A stretch of DNA of 11,404 bases from Lachnospiraceae bacterium UBA3643 (GTDB lineage Bacteria > Bacillota > Clostridia > Lachnospirales > Lachnospiraceae). Below the pieces are notes generated by a model. That model was not told the DNA's origin and made no database searches. It saw only the letters and a list, made by a program, of their open reading frames with translations. The position numbers and the translations under genes were made by a program. Each line of letters begins with the position of its first letter. The first letter of the stretch is position 1. Below, piece by piece: positions 7,271-11,404 of this stretch. The stretch spans positions 1 through 11,404 of the forward strand of contig DFKO01000161.1 in assembly GCA_002373855.1 (NCBI GenBank), written 5' to 3'.

Positions 7271-7386
7271 AAAATACCATATATATGTTTGCAATCTTGT
7301 TTTGACGTAAAGCTAAAGTTTTGTTAGTTGATTGAGTATAAAAAAGTTGGATCAAAATTGTTTTTAGATAACTATTTGTGTAAAAA

Positions 7387-7395
7387 TGATATAAT
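7387..7395 (+). promoter_or_regulatory. Extended -10 promoter of the ExbB/ExbD operon
   Basis: TGATATAAT combines a consensus TATAAT (7390-7395) with an upstream TG in the extended -10 position. No good -35 exists (TAGATA at 7365-7370 with 19-base spacing is the nearest), which extended -10 promoters can tolerate. The expected start near 7402 leaves a leader of about 33 bases before the ATG at 7435. Confidence 0.6.
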
Positions 7396-7434
7396 GAAAA
7401 TGTATAAATATAAAAACTTTGAGAGGAGTAAGAA

Positions 7435-8016
7435 ATGTTTAATGGACTGTTAAGCGATCCGGTGTCTCTTATATGGAGCGTGTTGACTATTTTGGCAGCA
7501 TTTATTTTTTGTGGTGTTTTATCAAAATTTAAAAACCAATTTGAAGGATTAAATGAAGATTATGAGAAAGAAAAAAGCAGAAACACAGGTAAAACTGCTT
7601 TTGGTGAAAAAAATCCTGAAACAGGAAAGCATGTTTTGATTAGAACTGAAGAAGAAGTTTCTGTGAAATATATGGATCAGATTGAGGATAAATATAATAA
7701 TATTTTTAGCAAGTATAATGCATGGTCTCAATCAATATCACTATTTCCTATGTCCGGAATTTTGGGAACGGTATTCGGATTAATGCTACAGATTAGTCAA
7801 AGTGATTTGGAACAAATAACAGGCTCAATAGGAGTGGCTTTACTTACAACATTTTGGGCATTGATATGTGCGATTATTTTGAAGATATATGATGCTACAG
7901 TTGGTATAGCTTCAGATAGAATTTACAATGTTATAAATGCGTATGCTAGAGGAAGAAAAAATGCATCTATGGATGCGCAGATTGATAAGGAAGTATTGAA
8001 TGAACAGACGAAATAA
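7435..8016 (+). CDS. ExbB/TolQ/MotA-family ion channel protein
   Basis: The protein has 193 residues and three membrane segments: about 8-30, 100-120 and 131-152. The last two carry the family pattern: FPMSGILGTVFGLMLQI (104-120) and GSIGVALLTTFWALICAI (130-147). Thr112 and Thr139 sit where E. coli ExbB has the pore-lining Thr148 and Thr181. A charged cytoplasmic loop (about 31-95) separates helices one and two, as in ExbB and TolQ. These proteins form a pentamer around a dimer of ExbD/TolR-type protein and convert ion flow into rotation or force. The gene is first in an AT-rich operon, with AGAGGAG (7422-7428) before the ATG, and overlaps the ExbD-like gene by 17 bases. No flagellar or TonB genes are nearby, so MotA or TonB-linked service is unlikely. 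The driven process is unknown. Confidence 0.85.
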   Translation: MFNGLLSDPVSLIWSVLTILAAFIFCGVLSKFKNQFEGLNEDYEKEKSRNTGKTAFGEKNPETGKHVLIRTEEEVSVKYMDQIEDKYNNIFSKYNAWSQSISLFPMSGILGTVFGLMLQISQSDLEQITGSIGVALLTTFWALICAIILKIYDATVGIASDRIYNVINAYARGRKNASMDAQIDKEVLNEQTK

Positions 8017-8539
8017 TAAAAAAGAAGTAGTTCTTGACTTGACGTCTCTTCTAGATGTAATATTCATAGTTCTTCTTATTGTTATGAGTAGGCAGCAACT
8101 CTTGTCTGATAAGGCACAATTAACTGAAGATGATTATAATAATAAGATATCAGAGCAAGAGGCAATATCAGAGTCAGCAAACGCAGCATATGAGATGTAT
8201 ACGGAACAGCTTGAGACGTATGAGAATATTAATAGTTATGCTCCGATTGTTGTAATTTATTCCGATTACATGAGTTATGACCCGACAGAACGAACGGTGA
8301 GAATTAAATTCGGAGATGCAGAAATCGAAGAAGTAGGCAAACTATATTCAGGTACGGTTGGAAATACCTTTGATATTTTAAACGAAAAATTACAGGATTA
8401 TATCGAAAAAAATACGGATAAACCCATATTAATTTCTTTAAATGCGGGTGAGACAGGTATTTTGTATAGAGATGAGGTTGCAATTTTTGATGTTATAGAA
8501 GATTTGAGGGAGACTTATCCTAATATATACATGAAGTAG
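8000..8539 (+). CDS. ExbD/TolR-like motor subunit
   Basis: This 179-residue protein has a short basic cytoplasmic tail, one membrane helix (about 14-30) and an outer part. LDLTSLLDVIFIVLLIVM (12-29) matches ExbD/TolR, with Asp19 in the position of the essential proton-carrying Asp (Asp25 of E. coli ExbD). A helical, Glu/Gln-rich linker (about 34-80) leads to an outer alpha/beta domain (about 80-179) ending KPILISLNAGETGILYRDEV and a final helix-strand, as in TolR. It should be the stator or rotor partner of the channel protein encoded upstream; the genes overlap by 17 bases, and AAGGAAG (7987-7993) inside the upstream gene provides the ribosome binding site. The linker is longer than in E. 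coli ExbD, which may suit a thick Gram-positive wall. Confidence 0.82.
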   Translation: MNRRNNKKEVVLDLTSLLDVIFIVLLIVMSRQQLLSDKAQLTEDDYNNKISEQEAISESANAAYEMYTEQLETYENINSYAPIVVIYSDYMSYDPTERTVRIKFGDAEIEEVGKLYSGTVGNTFDILNEKLQDYIEKNTDKPILISLNAGETGILYRDEVAIFDVIEDLRETYPNIYMK

Positions 8540-8548
8540 GTTGTTTGA

Positions 8549-9103
8549 ATGGTATCTAAAGGTTTTTTAATAGCATTAATTATTTCAGCAAGTTTATTTG
8601 TACTATTATTTTTTGCTGGGATTAAATACATAAAAAAGTATTCAGCTAAAGAAATACGCATAATGTATTTTTTGGGAATGCTATTTACGTTTGTTGCTAC
8701 AGTTTATTTTGCATGTGAGTATTTCTTGCCAAAGGGGAAAATTTTTAGTTTCGGAATGAGCAGTTATGTAATTGATGATGGCAATACGACAGATGAGTCG
8801 ACATCTTCCAATTATATTGACAATGATTTGAATAAAGAAAATGAAGAAATATATCTGGAGTTAAGCCAAGACATAGGGAACTATGGAGAAAATGCTTATT
8901 TCATTATAGTTAAAGGTACAGAAATCAGTTTTCAAGAGCAAGGTTTTGAATCTTTTGATGAGTTTGAGGATTATATAAGGAATGTAAATTATAAGGATCA
9001 TGTTTTATATATAATAGATTCTTATGCAGATTCTGCCGCTATGCACGAAGTACTTGATATAGTTGATGAATATAAAATAGACTATTCCCTGGAGTTTAGA
9101 TAG
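8549..9103 (+). CDS. Two-helix membrane protein with ExbD-like outer domain
   Basis: I do not recognise a named family for this 184-residue protein. Two membrane helices (about 5-25 and 38-59) are followed by an acidic, Ser/Asn-rich linker (about 70-112) and a compact domain (about 115-184). That domain reads strand (AYFIIVKGTEISF), helix (SFDEFEDYIRNV), strand (HVLYIID), then YADSAAMHEVLDIVDEYKI and a final strand, the order found in ExbD/TolR periplasmic domains. It shares YADSA and the surrounding layout with the next gene product. Neither membrane helix contains an Asp in an ExbD-like LIDV context, so it should not carry protons itself. AGTAGG (8535-8540) before ATG is a modest ribosome binding site. 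It probably docks on the motor or on the wall; this is inference. Confidence 0.7.
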   Translation: MVSKGFLIALIISASLFVLLFFAGIKYIKKYSAKEIRIMYFLGMLFTFVATVYFACEYFLPKGKIFSFGMSSYVIDDGNTTDESTSSNYIDNDLNKENEEIYLELSQDIGNYGENAYFIIVKGTEISFQEQGFESFDEFEDYIRNVNYKDHVLYIIDSYADSAAMHEVLDIVDEYKIDYSLEFR

Positions 9104-9562
9104 GTGAAACGAAGGTTTAAAATATTAATTATAACTGTGATGATTATGACTGTTTTTATTGGCGCTGGTTCGGGCTTTTTTGTTACGACCAACCCTATTA
9201 TTGATTTAGACAGTCTTCTTGTCGATTCCCCCGGGATAAATTTGGGAGATGTATCTATTTATGATACAGATCCCAATAATGACACCGACAATCCTCAAAT
9301 GAATGATGATCCCAATTCTGTTCAGCCTGAGTACGAATACACTGTAAGGGTTAGAGGAAAAAATATTTATTTTGAGAACAAACTTTTACTATCAGTTGAT
9401 GCTTTAATGGAAGAAATGAATAATATGGGCATCAATAAGACTACTAAGGTTCATTTAGTGGAAGATTATGCCGATTCTGCTGTCTATAAAAGTGTAAGAG
9501 AATTTTTGGATGAAGAATGTTCTTTAACTATTGATCAATGGGAATACTCAAATGACAATTAA
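9104..9562 (+). CDS. Membrane-anchored protein with ExbD-like outer domain
   Basis: This 152-residue protein has one N-terminal membrane segment (about 6-26), an Asp/Asn/Pro-rich linker (about 50-75) and an outer domain (about 76-148). The domain matches that of the preceding protein: YTVRVRGKNIYF, a helix, a KVHLVEDYADSAVY segment and a final helix-strand. The anchor has no Asp, so as in its neighbour the proton-carrying residue of ExbD is missing. The start is GTG at 9104, immediately after the TAG of the upstream gene; GGAG (9091-9094) lies 9 bases before it. The next gene starts inside its last codons. A duplicated accessory of the motor is the simplest reading; a protein that caps or replaces one ExbD domain is possible. 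Confidence 0.7.
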   Translation: MKRRFKILIITVMIMTVFIGAGSGFFVTTNPIIDLDSLLVDSPGINLGDVSIYDTDPNNDTDNPQMNDDPNSVQPEYEYTVRVRGKNIYFENKLLLSVDALMEEMNNMGINKTTKVHLVEDYADSAVYKSVREFLDEECSLTIDQWEYSNDN

Positions 9563-10562
9563 AAGGCTAAATATTAAAAAAGCATATATTCTTTTTGTAG
9601 TTATGATAATTCTTTTGTCATTTCTTATTGGTTTTAAATTTACTGACGATATGACTTTGGATTCTAATGAACATATTTACCCATGCGTAACTGCGGATAA
9701 AATGCTTGCACAACTTAAAATAGACAAAAATAATGTTAAATCACTATATAACGGCAAGTATTACATGGTACTGGGCCATGTATGTTCTATTGCGACAAAT
9801 AATAAATCTTTTGAATTAACATATGTAAATACAATCACTGTTGGAACAGCAACAATAAGCGCATCAACAAAAGATTCAACAATAATCAGTAAAATTTCAA
9901 ATTTGAGTATTGGAGATAATGTTTTTGTTTATTGTAAGGTGGATGTTAGTACATGGGGGGCTGGTTCTATTGCTCTTAAAAATATAGTTGAAATATCAAA
10001 AACCAGTGATACTTTGCTGAAAAATAATTCGTATTCTGTACCAACAAATAAAATTATTTGCACAGACGATATTAATTCACGTGAACTGGGCGACGGATTA
10101 ATTAAGTATTATATTTCGGATGAGTGGGAAGATGTAGAAGAGAGACTGCCAAAAGCTGATGGAAAATATGATTTGGACGGATATTTGTATAGACTGAATG
10201 AAATACCTGATACATATACCGTTCGTGCGGAGCAGGTTTATGTTTTCTATTTAGACTATAACACTTTTGTTTCAGATAAAAGCAATTGGAATGATTCGGA
10301 GGAAGTTGAACGAGAATTAGTTAAGAATCTTCTTCCGAATGATAATATTTCCACAGTTAGTAAATTTAATGTAGACTATTCAAAAAATATGAAATGCTAT
10401 GCATCGAGCTATACTGATGCCGCAGATGTATTCCATCGCATTAATTTTATTTTCACTCCTGTCGGCGACAATGAAGGACTCTGTGTAATTATGTATGTAT
10501 TTAGCGAGGCTAATTACACAGAAGATATTATGTTTATGCTTCGCTCGATGGAATTGAATTAA
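9552..10562 (+). CDS. Envelope protein with OB-fold (tRNA_anti-like) domain
   Basis: The protein has 336 residues and one membrane anchor (about 11-28), with the rest predicted outside. Residues about 45-148 resemble the tRNA_anti-like OB-fold family: KMLAQLKIDKNNVKSLYNGK, then YYMVLGHVCSI, LSIGDNVFVYCKV and SIALKNIVEI, in the usual strand order. Despite the family name, such secreted copies are not expected to bind tRNA. The remaining 190 residues, including YISDEWEDVEERLP and a YVFYLDYN strand, are not recognised; they could form one alpha/beta domain. ATG 9552 lies within the last codons of the previous gene (11-base overlap), with only a weak GGA-type ribosome binding site; an in-frame TTG at 9531 is less likely. 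Translational coupling suggests it works with the ExbD-like proteins. Confidence 0.65.
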   Translation: MTIKRLNIKKAYILFVVMIILLSFLIGFKFTDDMTLDSNEHIYPCVTADKMLAQLKIDKNNVKSLYNGKYYMVLGHVCSIATNNKSFELTYVNTITVGTATISASTKDSTIISKISNLSIGDNVFVYCKVDVSTWGAGSIALKNIVEISKTSDTLLKNNSYSVPTNKIICTDDINSRELGDGLIKYYISDEWEDVEERLPKADGKYDLDGYLYRLNEIPDTYTVRAEQVYVFYLDYNTFVSDKSNWNDSEEVERELVKNLLPNDNISTVSKFNVDYSKNMKCYASSYTDAADVFHRINFIFTPVGDNEGLCVIMYVFSEANYTEDIMFMLRSMELN

Positions 10563-10578
10563 TACTTATAGGGATTAA

Positions 10579-11049
10579 ATGAAACACTGGTTTTCGCTTA
10601 CAGAAGAAGAAAAGAAAACAAGAAGTATACAGTGTGCCATAGTCTGTCTTTTGATAGCTGTGGTATCTCTTATTGCGCTAATCTATTTTAGTAAACAAAC
10701 CAGCGACAGACTTGCGCTGTGTACAGAAGAGACAACCGGCTATACGGTGAATTTTTATAGCGGCAGATATATCAGAAGTCATCTTACAGCAAACTTTGAG
10801 ATAGATGGCATAATATATACGACAGAAGGATTGTATAAATCGTCAGATTTTACTTTTGAGGAAAGACTAAACGGACATAACCCTGTAAAGATATGGTATG
10901 AAAATGGCAATCCCGAAAATGCTTACGCAAACATACCACCTTACTTTGATCCAATATGGTACGTGATTCCTTTTATATTTGGTGCTGGTTTCGTTTTATT
11001 TCTTGTACAGGCGAAGGACCCAAAGAAAATGGAGACCACCCTGAAATAA
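10579..11049 (+). CDS. DUF3592-like two-helix membrane protein
   Basis: This 156-residue protein has a membrane helix at each end (about 18-38 and 125-144) and an outer beta-rich middle (about 45-120). The pattern of Tyr/Phe-rich strands, a YTTEGLYKSSD turn, LNGHNPVKIWYENGNPENAYA (read as two adjoining strands) and then the second helix is that of DUF3592 proteins, whose role is unknown. AGGGA (10570-10574) precedes the ATG after 4 bases, and the gap to the upstream gene is 16 bases, so it is the last gene of the operon. Its base composition is less extreme than that of the genes before it. An 81-bp palindrome follows 6 bases after the stop codon. Confidence 0.65.
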   Translation: MKHWFSLTEEEKKTRSIQCAIVCLLIAVVSLIALIYFSKQTSDRLALCTEETTGYTVNFYSGRYIRSHLTANFEIDGIIYTTEGLYKSSDFTFEERLNGHNPVKIWYENGNPENAYANIPPYFDPIWYVIPFIFGAGFVLFLVQAKDPKKMETTLK

Positions 11050-11055
11050 TGCTCA

Positions 11056-11136
11056 CACCTCTTGACAAAGACTACTATACGCGTTAATGTAGTATTGAAA
11101 ACTACATGACGTGTTATTAGTGTTTGTTAAGAGGTG
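11056..11136. repeat. 81-bp imperfect palindrome upstream of hemolysin III gene
   Basis: The outer arms CACCTCTTGACAAA (11056-11069) and TTTGTTAAGAGGTG (11123-11136) pair over 14 positions with one G-T wobble. Inner arms ATGTAGT (11087-11093) and ACTACAT (11101-11107) pair perfectly around a 7-base loop. Between them ACTA, TA and ACGCGT segments also pair with small bulges, so about 33 of 38 positions per arm are matched by eye. The right arm contains GAGGTG, the ribosome binding site of the next gene; the left arm contains TTGACA. No U tract follows, so it is not a standard terminator. Confidence 0.8.
11062..11090 (+). promoter_or_regulatory. Candidate promoter of hemolysin III gene
   Basis: TTGACA (11062-11067) is a consensus -35 element. 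With 17-base spacing the -10 would be TAATGT (11085-11090), which is weak. A start near 11097 would fall in the loop of the palindrome, so this transcript would carry only the right arm. Confidence 0.45.
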
Positions 11137-11141
11137 ATTTT

Positions 11142-11404
11142 ATGGAAAAGGCAGGTACGTTCAACGGACAGTCATTTATAGAAGAAGTATTTAATTCGTT
11201 ATCCCATGGGGTAGGAGCCCTGATGGCAATCGCAGGATTCGTATGGCTGATGGCCAGGTCGGCAGGGACAGGCAATGCCCTGCTCCTTGGCAGTATGATG
11301 GTCTACGGACTCAGCCTGGTGGTATTGTATACATTTTCAACTCTTTACCATGCAGCCATGGATTTTGGCGTAAAGAGCAGACTGCAGGTATTTGACCACT
11401 GCTC
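11142..11404 (+). CDS. Hemolysin III / PAQR-family membrane protein, 5' part
   Basis: The first 87 codons are present before the window ends. They show SLSHGVGALMAIAG (19-32), a first membrane helix (about 24-40), a second (about 46-66), FSTLYHA (65-71) and FDHC (84-87). The Ser66, His70, Asp85 and His86 pattern matches the conserved PAQR/YqfA (hemolysin III) motifs, in which His and Asp residues form a metal site and a Ser assists. Family members are seven-helix proteins of about 210-220 residues with proposed lipid-hydrolase (ceramidase-like) activity; many are called hemolysin III from the Bacillus cereus protein. GAGGTG (11131-11136) lies 5 bases before the ATG, in the palindrome described above. 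Composition returns to that of the first 5 kb, so this looks like core genome. Confidence 0.88.
   Translation, partial: MEKAGTFNGQSFIEEVFNSLSHGVGALMAIAGFVWLMARSAGTGNALLLGSMMVYGLSLVVLYTFSTLYHAAMDFGVKSRLQVFDHC

Larger units (their letters stand above)
7120..7434. other. 315-bp AT-rich intergenic region before ExbB operon
   Basis: No secure gene is present here. It holds two short inverted repeats, CACG-TAAAG-CGTG (7205-7217... outer arms 7205/7208 and 7214/7217) and TGGTA-AAAAA-TACCA (7265-7279), and a 9-base direct repeat ACGTAAAGC at 7206-7214 and 7305-7313, both preceded by TTTTGA. The second hairpin lacks a U tract, so no convincing terminator follows the ATPase gene. The last 50 bases carry the promoter of the downstream operon. 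A structured leader or a leftover mobile-element end are both possible. Confidence 0.5.

Noticed and set aside
7265..7279. TGGTA/TACCA hairpin as terminator after the ATPase gene
   Set aside because: Five-bp stem, no U tract after it, and about 150 bases from the stop codon.
7435..8539. Zorya ZorA-ZorB pair
   Set aside because: The channel protein lacks the long ZorA cytoplasmic tail, the second protein lacks an OmpA-like wall-binding domain, and no ZorC, ZorD or ZorE-like gene follows.
9598..9614. Fifth copy of the TTATGATAA palindrome inside the OB-fold protein gene
   Set aside because: Only TAGTTATGATAA matches, the right arm is broken, and it encodes part of the membrane anchor (VVMII), so it is probably coincidence.

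Overview
The window reads as chromosome of a low-to-mid GC Firmicute, most likely a rumen or gut Lachnospiraceae (Butyrivibrio-like). This rests on the gene families (HflK/HflC-type SPFH pair beside a split transketolase, NAGPA-type phosphodiester glycosidase, DUF2975/YozG pair, hemolysin III), strong AGGAGG-type ribosome binding sites and codon use. All genes seen are on the + strand. The organism call is inference.

Layout. (1) 1-4943, ordinary-looking and moderately GC: the last codons of a transketolase C-terminal subunit; an hflK-hflC pair of membrane-anchored SPFH proteins; a membrane-anchored phosphodiester glycosidase; and a multi-spanning protein resembling a degenerate prolipoprotein diacylglyceryl transferase, overlapping the gene before it. 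(2) 4944-5890: a self-contained two-gene unit with a near-consensus promoter, a palindromic operator candidate over the transcription start, a DUF2975 membrane protein, a small Xre-type regulator and an intrinsic terminator. (3) 5891-7119: four copies of a 15-bp palindrome at 29-30 bp spacing, directly before an AAA+ ATPase with a C-terminal winged-helix-like region. (4) 7120-11049: an AT-richer block with a 315-bp leader region, an extended -10 promoter and a tightly packed operon. It holds an ExbB/TolQ-like channel protein, an ExbD/TolR-like protein, two further membrane-anchored proteins whose outer domains look like ExbD periplasmic domains but lack the proton-carrying transmembrane Asp, an OB-fold (tRNA_anti-like) envelope protein and a DUF3592-like membrane protein. 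(5) 11050-11404: an 81-bp imperfect palindrome whose right arm contains the ribosome binding site of a hemolysin III/PAQR gene that runs off the window.

The most interesting part is 5.9-11.05 kb. An ion-driven ExbB/ExbD-type motor has been assembled with extra envelope proteins in what is probably a single-membrane bacterium, where no TonB or Tol-Pal partner is expected. It sits downstream of an ATPase gene with its own iteron-like array. The motor families are recognised from motifs; the purpose of the system is unknown, and a defence, envelope-maintenance or uptake role is only speculation.
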